Assembly (NCBI GenBank): GCA_964496875.1
Contig: CAZCBH010000017.1
Coordinates: 4,277 to 68,276, forward strand
Reading direction: 5' to 3'
From: RI-106 sp964496875
GTDB lineage: Bacteria > Cyanobacteriota > Vampirovibrionia > Obscuribacterales > Obscuribacteraceae
Length of the DNA: 64,000 bases
The notes under the pieces: model-generated
Told to the model about the DNA's origin: nothing
Database searches by the model: none
The model's input: the letters and a program-made list of their open reading frames with translations, nothing else
Made by a program: the position numbers and the translations under genes
Shown here: positions 34,890 through 43,773 of the stretch, in pieces
Layout: each line of letters opens with the position of its first letter
How positions within the stretch are numbered: position 1 is the first letter of the stretch

Positions 34890-36464
34890 ATGAAATCGAA
34901 CAGGCAAAGTCTAGTGACTATAAAGGTGCGAGACAGAATCTGTCGTTGTTTAATGGTATCGATGATAGTGCCGCTTTTGCTGTCATCGGTGACTCCGGAG
35001 GCAAGAGCAAATGTCTTTTCGCGGAAGCCCGTTGTCGATAGCAGGCAGTGGAAACAAGAGTTGGTCCAGGGCGAAGCTTATTTGAGAACTAAAGAGCTAG
35101 AGAACGCGGAAATCTGTTTCGAAAGCGCATACAGGCTCATTCGTCGGGACCGAAGCAGCACTACCTTCGAGTTGGTCACCGTAATGGAGAGCCTTGCAAA
35201 GTCCCAGTATATGCAGGAGAAGCTGGAAGAGTCTCTGCGCCTTTATCGAAAGGCGCTGGCGATTCTAGAGAAGCATGAAGGCAAAGATAACATCGCTCTG
35301 GTTCCGACCCTTAATATCATTGGCGGTGTCTATGAGAATGAGGGGGATTTCAAGAAAGCAGAGAAGTACTATCTTCGAGCTCTGGAGATAAGCGAGAGGA
35401 TCGAAGGTGACAAGAGTCTGACTGCCGCTTCTTGCAGGCATAAGCTCGGGCGTATTTACTTTCTCGAGGAAAAGCCTCTGGAAGCGGAAGAGGCGTTCTA
35501 CAAGACTCTGGTGGCTGTCTTTGAATCAGAAAACTCGAAGGCGGCGAAGTCTTCCCGGTCTGAGCTCTCTTCCGCCTTCTTAGAAGAGCTTTTGAGCGAT
35601 TATATAGATTTGATTTTCAAAAGTGATCTGCCTACCAAGGTGCTGCAATCGAGATTTCAGGGAGAGCTCTTGAAAGACGAGATAGATCTGCTGGCGCGTC
35701 GTAAAGGCGTTGCACCATCGGCTTTCAGCAAGGAGGTCAGCTATCGGATTTCGCCTGGTTTGGTGTCTAGTGGTTCTACTGGTGATACCGATTCGAAAGC
35801 CGCTCTCGATCAAAGTGGTGACAGTGCCATCGTGCCTTACCGCAAGCCCTCTGACCTGGTGGCACTCGAGAAGATCAATCGGCAGCGTGTTCTCTTTTAC
35901 GAGAGGATGATCGAAGTTGACATCAAATCGCTGGGCAGAAATCATCCCAGTGTGGCCAGGGATCTTACCGGACTGGCTAACATCTATTTGAGTCAGAGAC
36001 GTTACGAGGATGCAAAGCCTCTTCTTCAGAGAGCTTTGAAAATCTATCAGGACTCTTATGAGGCGGATTCTCAGCTTGTCAGACAGACCCGATTGCTTCT
36101 TCAGCTTATATCCGAAGAGGAGTCTCCTTCGGCTGATTATCATTTCGTCTCCCTGGCGGCAGAGTTGCCCTCTATTCCTTTGCCGGCCCAGAGTCTCGAT
36201 ACCGCTTTCCGTTTGAATGAACTAGCTTTTCAGTGTTACTGCCAGGGGCGAGTAGAGAGAGCTCGTAAGCTATATGAATATGCCCTGGCTGCCACGGTTG
36301 CTGCTTCCGGAGAAGAGAGTCCATTGTCCGCCGCTTGTATGGCTGACTTGAGCAGGTTGATGCGCCTTACCGGCCGAGTCGATAAGGCGGAGCGACTGGA
36401 GAACAATGCTCGAGCAATCTGGCGCAAGAAGCTCCAGGAAAAGCGAGCGCAGTTATTGCCTTAG
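34890..36464 (+). CDS. Exported TPR (kinesin-light-chain-like) protein
   Basis: A 524-residue protein with an N-terminal signal (CLMVSMIVPLLLSSVTPEARA). The first TPR block (about 55-215) includes YLRTKELENAEICFESAY and LNIIGGVYENEGDFKKAEKY; a polar middle follows; the second block begins near 335 with VDIKSLGRNHPSVARDLTGL. Length, block order and the NHPSVA segment match the gene at 26104-27702, so the two are paralogues on either side of the efflux operon. Co-transcribed with the Asp/Arg-rich protein, possibly its binding partner (inference). Its stop overlaps the end of the convergent FHA gene by 4 bases. Confidence 0.85.
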   Translation: MKSNRQSLVTIKVRDRICRCLMVSMIVPLLLSSVTPEARANVFSRKPVVDSRQWKQELVQGEAYLRTKELENAEICFESAYRLIRRDRSSTTFELVTVMESLAKSQYMQEKLEESLRLYRKALAILEKHEGKDNIALVPTLNIIGGVYENEGDFKKAEKYYLRALEISERIEGDKSLTAASCRHKLGRIYFLEEKPLEAEEAFYKTLVAVFESENSKAAKSSRSELSSAFLEELLSDYIDLIFKSDLPTKVLQSRFQGELLKDEIDLLARRKGVAPSAFSKEVSYRISPGLVSSGSTGDTDSKAALDQSGDSAIVPYRKPSDLVALEKINRQRVLFYERMIEVDIKSLGRNHPSVARDLTGLANIYLSQRRYEDAKPLLQRALKIYQDSYEADSQLVRQTRLLLQLISEEESPSADYHFVSLAAELPSIPLPAQSLDTAFRLNELAFQCYCQGRVERARKLYEYALAATVAASGEESPLSAACMADLSRLMRLTGRVDKAERLENNARAIWRKKLQEKRAQLLP

Positions 36465-38490
36465 GCTAGAAGAGCGCTGAGGGTTTGACCTTTGGGTTGC
36501 TCTTCGTCTTCTTCCAGAACTTCATCGCCTGGCTCTATCTTGTAGCCATCCAGCCAGCCCTTGGACTCGAGCACCTCTTTTTTGACATCATCGGCGCTAC
36601 CATCTTTCAATGAGATATCGCGGTAGATTGCCAGAAGCTGTAGAGTGCTCAAAAGGCAGATGTTCTTCTTGACGGCATAGTTGACTACCTCGGTATCGGT
36701 AGAGTCTGCCGGTTCTGAGGCTTCGTCTTCGGTTATCTTGGCGACGATCAATAGACACTTTGGTTCGACTGCTTTTTCGCACCAGTAGGTCGTCTGAGAG
36801 ATTGAAAGTTTGCCCAGATGGCTTCTTTCTGCGTTCTCTTCGGTCCAGATGATACGAGCTATGGCGACTCTGTCGTCGTCACCTTCCAGAAGCAATTCAT
36901 GCTTATCCTCTTCCGATTGGGTGACTTTCCAGCCGACCAGACTGAGCACTTTCTTACAGGCGTCGATTAATTCGTCGCCTTTGTGAGTCAGTAGAGTATT
37001 TCTCAGACCCTTGGTAAGAGCTGTCTGTCCTTCGATCTCTTTGATTCGCTCCTGGGTATTGCGAATCTTTTCATTCAGCTCGTCCAGTTCTTCGTTGAGG
37101 CTTTTGAGCTCGTCCGAGAAATACCGCTTACACCAGTCAGGAATTGTAGTTGCCATCTGATCCACCGTTGTACTGATACTCTTATCGTTTCCGTTCTTGT
37201 CTCCTGCCTGAAGCTCTTGCTCTGCGGCTTCGGCCCGAGCGCGCTCCTCTTCCTCTTCTTTAGCCTTAGCTTCAGCCTCTGCTTCTGCTTTTTCGCGAGC
37301 TTCTTCTTCTTCTTTGGCTTTAGCTTCAGCTTCAGCGATCTTGCGGGCCTCTTCTTCTTCCCTGGCTTTAGCCTCTTCCTCTTCTGCCCTGGCTTTAGCT
37401 TCTTCTTCCTCTGCCCTGGCTTTAGCTTCTTCTTCCTCTGCCTCTGCCCTGGCTTTGGCTTCTTCTTCCTCTGCCCTGGCTTTAGCTTCTTCTTCCTCTT
37501 TTGCCTTGGCTTTGGCTTCTTCTTCCTCTGCCTTGGCTTTAGCCTCTTCCTCTTCTTTGGCTCTGGCTTCTTCTTCGGCCTTGGCTTTAGCCTCTTCCTC
37601 TTCCTTGGCTTTGGCCTCTTCTTCTGCTTTGACTTTGGCTTCTTCTTCTTCTCGTACTTTGTTCAAATCGCCTTTGTCGAGCGCGTCNNNNNNNNNNNNN
37701 NNNNNNNNNNNNNNNNNNNNNNNNNNNNNNNNNNNNNNNNNNNNNNNNNNNNNNNNNNNNNNNNNNNNNNNNNNNNNNNNNNNNNNNCTTTGGCTTCTTC
37801 TTCTTCTCGTACTTTGTTCAAATCGCCTTTGTCGAGCGCGTCTTTGATCAAGTCTTTTGAGAGTAAATCTTCTTCTTCTTCTTCTTCCTTTTCCTCTTCC
37901 GCCGTATCTTTTGCTTTGCTTTCGGAGTCCTCAGATTTGTCTGACTCTGAGCCGGTTGATTTAAGAGGCTCCAGCAGTTGACCAAGAGAAGAGCCGCCGA
38001 CTTCGCCTATCTTCGATTCCATATCGAGGGGCGGTTCCTGGGCGAGTACTTTGGCAACTACCTCTTCGGCTCTGGTGATATCTATCTCTTGAGTCGCGGT
38101 GAGGTTCGCCTCTCCTGTCTTCACGTCTTCTTTGACATCGACCGGTTTGGGCGAATCGCCGGATTCTGCACTGGCTGCTTCTATAACGAACCAGAATAGA
38201 GAGACGCCGATTTTGAGAACATCTCCATCGTTAATCGGCTCGGGTTCGCCAATTTGATTGCCGTTCAGGAAGGTGCCGTGGCGGCTTTTCGCGTCCTGAA
38301 CCAGATATTGTCCATTCTCGAAAGAGATAATAAAGTGGAATCTCGATATGGACTGGTCACCGCTGATGACAATATCGTTGAGGTCGTCCCTTCCGACCCG
38401 GCACCGAGGAGTGGTCACGGGAATTTTGCGGTTGGACACCAGGTCAACCAGAAAAGCGGTAGGAACTGAATTAGATTCTTTGTTTTCCAT
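36461..38490 (-). CDS. FHA domain, long Glu/Ala/Lys coiled coil, endonuclease-fold-like C-terminus (gene crosses a false gap)
   Basis: The scaffold splits this into two frames, but the 100-N gap at 37688-37787 is flanked by an identical 55-base duplication. Removing N plus one copy (155 bases) restores one frame of 624 residues. An FHA domain (about 15-110: VGRDDLNDIVISGDQSISRF, then DAKSRHGTFLNG) binds phospho-Thr. About 150 residues of Glu/Ala/Lys repeats follow. The C-terminus (about 395-600: LIDACKKVLSLVGWKVTQS, then LLIVAKI and NICLLSTLQLLAIYR) has the strand order of restriction-endonuclease-like folds, but the Asp/Glu-x-Lys pair is not evident. It may be a DNA-binding or structural relic (inference). 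Confidence 0.8.
37633..37687. repeat. 55-base contig-end duplication, left copy
   Basis: Identical to 37788-37842 on the other side of the N run. Begins CTTTGGCTTCTTC and ends GAGCGCGTC. Its exact length of 55 is a common de Bruijn assembler k-mer, so the two contigs overlap and the N run is not missing sequence. Confidence 0.93.
37688..37787. other. Scaffold gap (100 N), very probably false
   Basis: Exactly 100 N inside the FHA coiled-coil gene. Flanking 55-base direct copies show the contigs overlap. The low-complexity Glu/Ala/Lys codons nearby probably broke the assembly. Confidence 0.95.
37788..37842. repeat. 55-base contig-end duplication, right copy
   Basis: Second copy of the sequence at 37633-37687. 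Collapsing the two copies and deleting the N run puts the upstream and downstream parts of the FHA gene in the same frame (38490 to 36461 minus 155 bases is 625 codons including stop). Confidence 0.93.
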
Positions 38491-38615
38491 TTTTCCTTGT
38501 CTTTAGACTAGAAATCACTGCGGCCCCAGGGGCGCTTCGGTGACCTCGGGAGCAAAAAATCCTTCAAAACCTCAATAAAATAGGTCTTTTAACGATACTC
38601 CCGGTCATCAATAGA

Positions 38616-38633
38616 TGTTCCACGAGTAGAACA
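38616..38633. promoter_or_regulatory. Palindrome TGTTCCAC-ga-GTAGAACA before the FHA coiled-coil gene
   Basis: An 18-base imperfect palindrome (7 of 8 arm bases pair) about 125 bases upstream of the start at 38490. The half TGTTCCAC and a following GAACA recur upstream of the second FHA gene (39096-39123), which suggests a shared regulator. The spacing differs, so this is tentative. Confidence 0.35.
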
Positions 38634-38704
38634 ATATAAACCGCTTGGGGTTCATTTGAGATAGCTTGGGGCTTTATCGGACTAATTTCTCGGTTTTTAC
38701 AAGG

Positions 38705-39067
38705 TCAGGGTTTGATCATCTCGCGCGAGACCTTCAGGTCTCGCTCTCCCTCGGTAAACCAGAACATCGAATTGCCTGCTTTGATTACGTCTCCGTCGGT
38801 TACGGCTATTTTTGCGTTTATCTTTTCGCCGTTTACAAAAGTGCCGTAGCTGGAGTTGTTATCTTCTATAAGGTATTTGCCGTCTTCGAGCAGAATCTTG
38901 AAATGGTGCTTGGAGATGGATTTGTCGTCCGAGATCACAATTTCGTTCGAGTCATGGCGACCGACGGTGCATACCGGCGCCGATATAGGGATTTTTCGGT
39001 TGGAAACCAGCTCCACGAGAAATGCTTTTGGGCTGTTGTCGATCTCTTGCTCCGTCATCTCTGGCAC
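38705..39067 (-). CDS. Stand-alone FHA-domain protein
   Basis: A 120-residue protein that is essentially one FHA domain: VGRHDSNEIVISDDKSISKH, then IEDNNSSYGTFVNGEKI, with the Arg, Ser, His and Asn residues of the phospho-Thr pocket. It resembles the FHA domain of the next gene over the whole length, starting from AFLVELVSNRKIPIS against AFLVDLVSNRKIPVT, so this is a recent duplication. Starts at GTG 39067 (GGAG 6 bases upstream); an ATG three codons later is equally possible. It presumably reads targets of the window's Ser/Thr kinases (inference). Confidence 0.92.
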   Translation of the reverse strand: MPEMTEQEIDNSPKAFLVELVSNRKIPISAPVCTVGRHDSNEIVISDDKSISKHHFKILLEDGKYLIEDNNSSYGTFVNGEKINAKIAVTDGDVIKAGNSMFWFTEGERDLKVSREMIKP

Positions 39068-39095
39068 TTACATCTCCGGAAAAGTCATCTTTACA

Positions 39096-39123
39096 TGTTC
39101 CACTATAATCGTAAATTTGAACA
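39096..39123. promoter_or_regulatory. TGTTCCAC...GAACA element before the stand-alone FHA gene
   Basis: TGTTCCAC (39096-39103) and GAACA (39119-39123) flank a possible minus-strand -10. The same two halves, closer together, lie upstream of the FHA coiled-coil gene. Read on the minus strand, TTGAGA-17-GATTAT would place a promoter just upstream of GTGGAACA. Confidence 0.33.
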
Positions 39124-39282
39124 GCTTTCTCAACTGTTTTTCAGTTTTACAGATTTATCGGTGCCATTTGTCCTGACAGTGACTGTCAAGTGGAGGGCGC
39201 TGACTGATTTCTCGATTTAAGGAATAAGTCGGTAAGGCCGGGTAAACTCGTGCATGTAGATTCCTGGAGCGAGATCGAAACT

Positions 39283-39732
39283 ATGACAGAAGGCGTGGTG
39301 AAATCGGAGACTTTTCTAGATTATCTGAGAACGCTGCCCTGGTGCAAACAAGGCGACAACATCCTGGTGGCGGTTCATAAAGGCACTCCTGAAGTCCTGG
39401 CTCAGATGCCGGAGCGTGAAGTCAAGGTGTTCCCCGGCGGGATTGCTGTGAAGATGCAAAAGTCGGTTATATCAAACTTTCAAAGCAAGTTCGATGAGGG
39501 TCAGCCACTGCCTGTGGTGCTGGTCTGGAAGCCCGAAGCCGTCGAAATCTGGTATCGAAAGATCAAACCCACCGACTTTCCTTATGATGCCTGGTCGGAC
39601 AGCACCGCCGCTGCTTATGAGCAAGAGAGGGTATTGATTCCTGCCGAGGATATCGACCCTCAGTGCGCATCCGCTCATGCGGAAGTCTTCGGCAAGGTCA
39701 ATGCCTGTCCGTCGATGATGCCCCAGTACTAA
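39283..39732 (+). CDS. Unknown small soluble protein
   Basis: About 149 residues from ATG 39283 (the frame is open to a GTG at 39250; neither start has a strong ribosome site). It has no signal peptide or membrane segment. The sequence is moderately hydrophobic and looks folded (NILVAVHKGTPEVLAQMP, then LPVVLVWKPEAVEIWYRKI). No family recognised. It converges with the TPR protein at 39729-40265, overlapping it by 4 bases, and is divergent from the stand-alone FHA gene. Confidence 0.65.
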   Translation: MTEGVVKSETFLDYLRTLPWCKQGDNILVAVHKGTPEVLAQMPEREVKVFPGGIAVKMQKSVISNFQSKFDEGQPLPVVLVWKPEAVEIWYRKIKPTDFPYDAWSDSTAAAYEQERVLIPAEDIDPQCASAHAEVFGKVNACPSMMPQY

Positions 39733-40265
39733 TCAATATTAAGACTGCTGACGGCGGCGCTGGCCATGCGGGTTTTTCTCAGAAAGTTTTCGTAGCTGCG
39801 GTTTACTATCTGGATAGAGCCTGGATTGATGTCTCTGCTCGCTATCTGTATGGAAGCCTGGTAGTCTCGGCCGGCGGCGTCGTAATGGCCCAGGTTTTCG
39901 TGGGCGCTTGCTCTTAGATAATAATGATACCAGTCTGCCGGGGCGAGAGCTATGCATCGATCCAGATCCTCTACGGCACCGTCGAAGATGCCTAGCTTGA
40001 ATCGGGCTCCGGCTCGGTTGCTGAGAATGTCCAGATTGTCTCGGTCAAAAAAGAGAACTTTGTCAAACTCGGCAATGGCGCTACCTAATTCAGCCCGCGC
40101 TCTTGGATCGACTATAACCTGACTTTCTTGAAGCGCGTTGGCTCGGTTTAGATGCTGGTTACCCAGAGTGACCGCCTCTTCCAGGGCAGAATTGTATACC
40201 ACTGCTAAAAGTGCCAGAGAGGCGGCATAGACGGCCAGGGTGGCCAGGATTGCTTTGATTTTCAT
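39729..40265 (-). CDS. Membrane-anchored TPR protein
   Basis: A 178-residue protein with one N-terminal hydrophobic segment (IKAILATLAVYAASLALLAV) that acts as an anchor or signal. Two to three TPR motifs follow (NLDILSNRAGARFKLGIFDG and WYHYYLRASAHENLGHYDA). The start at 40265 places Met directly before the basic hydrophobic segment. It lies 97 bases upstream of purK's 3' end and is not part of the purine operon, since that operon terminates before it on the same strand. Role unknown. Confidence 0.8.
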   Translation of the reverse strand: MKIKAILATLAVYAASLALLAVVYNSALEEAVTLGNQHLNRANALQESQVIVDPRARAELGSAIAEFDKVLFFDRDNLDILSNRAGARFKLGIFDGAVEDLDRCIALAPADWYHYYLRASAHENLGHYDAAGRDYQASIQIASRDINPGSIQIVNRSYENFLRKTRMASAAVSSLNID

Positions 40266-40362
40266 ATCGGCTAGGAAGTTTTTTGAAGGTAGAAACAGCA
40301 AACGGCAAACGGCTTTCTGCTTTTGATATTAAGATACGCAGATTTTGTGACCAAATTGTTCC

Positions 40363-41571
40363 TTAATTCAATTGATCCAGGCTTCTCTTGAATCTCTGGG
40401 CGTTCTCAATAGCCGCTTCTCTGTCCTTGCCCCAGGCGACGAGGTGGCCCATTTTTCTGCCTGGTCTGGCTTTCAACTTACCGTAGAGCACCACTTCGGC
40501 CACATTGGCATGGTCGGCGAGCAAGCTAAGATCTAACTGGGCGGGAGAGTCCTCTTTGAAGCTGTCTCCCAGGATATTGACCATGCAATGGGTGTTGTCC
40601 GAATTGCAGGAAAGGTCGGTGAGTGGAATATCGAGGAGAATGCGAGCAAGGGCGTCGAACTGGCTCATATGGCAGGCGTTCCTAGTGATATGGCCTGAAT
40701 TGTGCGGGCGTGGAGCAAATTCGTTTATATAAATTAGATAGTCACCGCAAACGGTACCGTATTCTGCCTCCTTCTCTTCTTTGTGAGACCGCCTGGCAAG
40801 AAAGAATTCTGTGGTCAATAGACCCTGGACGTCGAGGGCAAGAGCAGCCTCTTCGGCTATCTCTTTGACTTTGTCTCGAACCTCCTCCGGCACACCGGCA
40901 GGAACGATGGTTTTATCTAATATATGATTGCGATGGTGATTTTCGAAAACAGGAAAAGATGATATTTTGCCGTCAAGCTCCCGAGCTACTATACAGCTCA
41001 CTTCCTCACTGACCGCTATAAATTCTTCCAGTATCGCTGAAAATGGCTGGTTATCTTTTACCAGCTTTTTAAGGGTGGTGAGTGCGTCGGCAAGCTCTTG
41101 CTCGGTCCGAACCAGATATTGACCCTTGCCGTCATAGCCTCCCCGGGCTGTCTTTATAACGAAAGGCAACGGGAATTTCGATGTCACTTTCTCCAGCTCT
41201 TTAGTACCTTCGACGGTGGCGAAGCGCACATGCGGTAGTCGATTCTCTTTCAGAAAGTTCTTTTCGTTGATTCTGTTTTGTGTTATTGCAAGCAGGTCGA
41301 GTTTGGGATAAATAGGGCTTATTTCCGCCAGGGGACGAAGCGGTGCGCACTCGACATTCTCGAACTCATAAGTGACTATATCTGCAGCCCGGACGAAATT
41401 TTCTATCAGGGCATAATCGGTCCAGGAGCCGTTGAAGACTTTGGCCGCATGGCGGCAGAGCGGAGCGGATGGATCCGGATCATAGACTACCACATCGGCT
41501 CCGCATGTATAAATGCTGTTGGCCAGCATCAGACCCAGTTGTCCGCCACCAAGGATACCTACAGTTTTCAC
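40363..41571 (-). CDS. purK: 5-(carboxyamino)imidazole ribonucleotide synthase
   Basis: ATP-dependent carboxylation of AIR to N5-CAIR, the step before PurE. A 402-residue ATP-grasp protein: N-terminal GILGGGQLGLMLA, central FVIKTARGGYDGKGQYLV (ATP loop), then NEFAPRPHNSGHITRNAC, which is the PurK signature for ligand binding. GTG start with AAGGAG about 9 bases upstream, 23 bases after purE. It is the last gene of the purine operon. Having PurK with class I PurE shows the two-enzyme bacterial route. Confidence 0.97.
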   Translation of the reverse strand: MKTVGILGGGQLGLMLANSIYTCGADVVVYDPDPSAPLCRHAAKVFNGSWTDYALIENFVRAADIVTYEFENVECAPLRPLAEISPIYPKLDLLAITQNRINEKNFLKENRLPHVRFATVEGTKELEKVTSKFPLPFVIKTARGGYDGKGQYLVRTEQELADALTTLKKLVKDNQPFSAILEEFIAVSEEVSCIVARELDGKISSFPVFENHHRNHILDKTIVPAGVPEEVRDKVKEIAEEAALALDVQGLLTTEFFLARRSHKEEKEAEYGTVCGDYLIYINEFAPRPHNSGHITRNACHMSQFDALARILLDIPLTDLSCNSDNTHCMVNILGDSFKEDSPAQLDLSLLADHANVAEVVLYGKLKARPGRKMGHLVAWGKDREAAIENAQRFKRSLDQLN

Positions 41572-41594
41572 CGGGGTCTTCTCCTTTTTGCCGT

Positions 41595-42116
41595 TTATTC
41601 GCTTAAGAGTAAAGCCTGGACTGTTTTATTTCCTTCGAGGGCGGTCTTGGCTTGTTCGCTTGTGTATTCGTCCAGTCGTCTCGCCAGTGCTTGATTTTCC
41701 AGGGCTAAGAGACGAAGGGCGAAGAGGGCGGCGTTCTTGGCACCGCTTTCACCGATGGCGAAAGTGGCTGTGGGAACACCGCCCGGCATCTGCACAATGG
41801 AGAGCAAGCTGTCGAGGCCATTAAGAGCTCGGGATTTGACCGGTACTCCCAGCACCGGTAATGGTGTCATGGCCGAGACCATCCCCGGTAGATGGGCGGC
41901 ACCGCCGGCACCGGCGATGATGCACTTCAAGCCGCGATCTCGCGCGCTCTCAGCGTAATCGCACATCCGCTTTGGAGTACGATGAGCACTGACCACCTCG
42001 ATTTCATAGGGGACCGCAAATTCCCTCAGAATCTTTTCGGCTTCCTTCATGGTCTCGTAGTCCGAGCTGCTTCCCATGATGATGCCGACCAGTATCCGGG
42101 TGCCTTTCTCTTTCAT
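41595..42116 (-). CDS. purE: N5-CAIR mutase, class I
   Basis: Moves the carboxylate of N5-CAIR to C4 of the imidazole to give CAIR. A 173-residue protein with the PurE core: MGSSSDYETM near 12-21, catalytic His in SAHRTPKRM, and GGAAHLPGMVSAMT. These features are those of class I (bacterial) PurE and agree with the neighbouring purK. GAGG lies 9 or so bases before the ATG; purH ends 28 bases upstream. Confidence 0.97.
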   Translation of the reverse strand: MKEKGTRILVGIIMGSSSDYETMKEAEKILREFAVPYEIEVVSAHRTPKRMCDYAESARDRGLKCIIAGAGGAAHLPGMVSAMTPLPVLGVPVKSRALNGLDSLLSIVQMPGGVPTATFAIGESGAKNAALFALRLLALENQALARRLDEYTSEQAKTALEGNKTVQALLLSE

Positions 42117-42144
42117 GCCCGCTTCTTCCTCTTTATTGTTTCTA

Positions 42145-43722
42145 TTAGTGTTTGAAGCAACGTTGACCGGTTAGCAGCATGGTGATGTTGTGCTCCTTGC
42201 AGGCGTCTATAACCTCTTTGTCCTTTATGCTGCCACCAGGCTGGACAATTACCGAGATGCCTGCTTTGGCTGCCGCTTCGATATTGTCGGTTGCCGGGAA
42301 GAACGCATCGCTGGCGAGAACCGCACCGCGAGCTGCTTCTCCTGCCTGGGCAAGAGCTATATTGACGCTTGCTATGCGGCTGGTCTGACCGATGCCGAAG
42401 CCCAGAGACTGACCGTCTTTGGCGATGAATATGGCGTTGGAGGTCAGGTGCCTGACCACGCTCCAGGCGAATCGAATATCGCTTATCAAGGCATCGTTCT
42501 TCTCGCCGGAGACACATTCGAATTGATCCGCATTTACAGCCGGTGCTTCGGCGCGCTCCAGAATCCAGCCGAAGTCCTGAAGGTCTTTGGCATGCCATAA
42601 CTCTTCATCCCTGGCTCTGAGAAGATGGGGAGCCAGCTCCAGCACTCGTACGTTCTTCTTTTTCTTTAGCAGAGCCAGGGCTTCATCGCTAAAAGAAGGC
42701 GCTGCCACGATCTCGACAAAACCCTGCAGTATCTTCTCGGTCAGGGGCGCTTCCAGCTTTTCTGTAAATCCGAAAATGCCGCCAAAAGCCGAGACCGGAT
42801 CGGTTTCGTAGGCTTTGTCCAGTGCTTCGGCCAGGGTCTTGCCCACAGCCACTCCGCAGGGGTTGTTGTGCTTGATGATACAGACCGCCGGTGAGACCAG
42901 ATCTCGCAGAATCGTGACAAGGGCGTAGGTATCGACGATGTTGTTGGAGGACATGTCTTTGCCCTGCAGCTGATTGAAAGGCGGAAATTTGAGCGCTCCT
43001 TCGTCTCCGTTGCCCGATTGAATATGGTTCATGTACCAGACTGCCGATTGATGCGGGTTCTCACCATAACGCAAAATCATATGTTCTTTCAGCCTGAGAT
43101 CGACATTGCTCGGCAGGCTGGTTCTCTTGTCGCCTTTGTCTTCGTCGAGATTGCCTTTGAGATAAGTGCTGATTGCCGTGTCATAGCTCATGGTGCGGCT
43201 GAAAGCGTCGAAGGCTAGTTTGCGGCGAAAGTCTTTGGATAGCTTCCCTTCTTTTTCGTATTCTGCAAGCAGTCCTTCATATTGAGCCGGGTCCGAGAGA
43301 ATCGCCACCCGGTTGAAATTCTTGGCTGCGGCTCTAATCAAGGCGACTCCGCCGATATCTATTTGTTCGATCATGGCGTCTTCGGCAAGACCTTCTTTGA
43401 GTTTTTTCTCAAATGGATAGAGGTTGACGATGACCAGGTCGAGTTCATCGATTTTAAGATCTGCCAGGCAATCTTTATCCTCTTTTAGATCTCTCGAGAG
43501 AATGCCGGCGAAGACTCTGGGATGGAGGGTCTTCACTCGTCCACCGAGAATCTCCGGAAAGTCGGTTACCTCTTCGACTTTTTTGCATTCGACCCCGAGC
43601 TCGTTAAGATATTTGGCGGTGCTGGTGGTGGCAATAAATTTATAGCCGTGTCTGTTTTGCAGGTCGCGGGCCAGTTTGTCGAGACCTGTTTTGTCCGATA
43701 CGCTAACCAGTGCTGTAGGCAT
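42145..43722 (-). CDS. purH: Bifunctional AICAR transformylase/IMP cyclohydrolase
   Basis: Final two steps of IMP synthesis: formyl transfer to AICAR from 10-formyl-THF, then ring closure. A 525-residue protein. The N-terminal cyclohydrolase begins PTALVSVSDKTGLDKLA and contains GGRVKTLHPRVFAGIL; the C-terminal transformylase has KDMSSNNIVDTYA, IIKHNNPCGVA and SDAFFPATDNI. The start at 43722 is chosen because AGGAGGGG lies just upstream and the domain starts at once; the TTG five codons before is part of that site. PurM ends 51 bases upstream. Confidence 0.97.
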   Translation of the reverse strand: MPTALVSVSDKTGLDKLARDLQNRHGYKFIATTSTAKYLNELGVECKKVEEVTDFPEILGGRVKTLHPRVFAGILSRDLKEDKDCLADLKIDELDLVIVNLYPFEKKLKEGLAEDAMIEQIDIGGVALIRAAAKNFNRVAILSDPAQYEGLLAEYEKEGKLSKDFRRKLAFDAFSRTMSYDTAISTYLKGNLDEDKGDKRTSLPSNVDLRLKEHMILRYGENPHQSAVWYMNHIQSGNGDEGALKFPPFNQLQGKDMSSNNIVDTYALVTILRDLVSPAVCIIKHNNPCGVAVGKTLAEALDKAYETDPVSAFGGIFGFTEKLEAPLTEKILQGFVEIVAAPSFSDEALALLKKKKNVRVLELAPHLLRARDEELWHAKDLQDFGWILERAEAPAVNADQFECVSGEKNDALISDIRFAWSVVRHLTSNAIFIAKDGQSLGFGIGQTSRIASVNIALAQAGEAARGAVLASDAFFPATDNIEAAAKAGISVIVQPGGSIKDKEVIDACKEHNITMLLTGQRCFKH

Positions 43723-43773
43723 TTTCCCCTCCTTCAAAAGGAATAAAGTGTTGCATAGTGGTCGATGGTGCTT

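Noticed and set aside
37217..37981. Plus-strand Phe/Ser/Ala-rich frames across the N run
   Set aside because: Antisense shadows of the Glu/Ala/Lys coding repeat, partly created by N translation.
38616..38633. LexA box
   Set aside because: Gram-positive LexA boxes read GAAC-n4-GTTC; this one reads GTTC-n8-GAAC, so the arms are in the opposite order.
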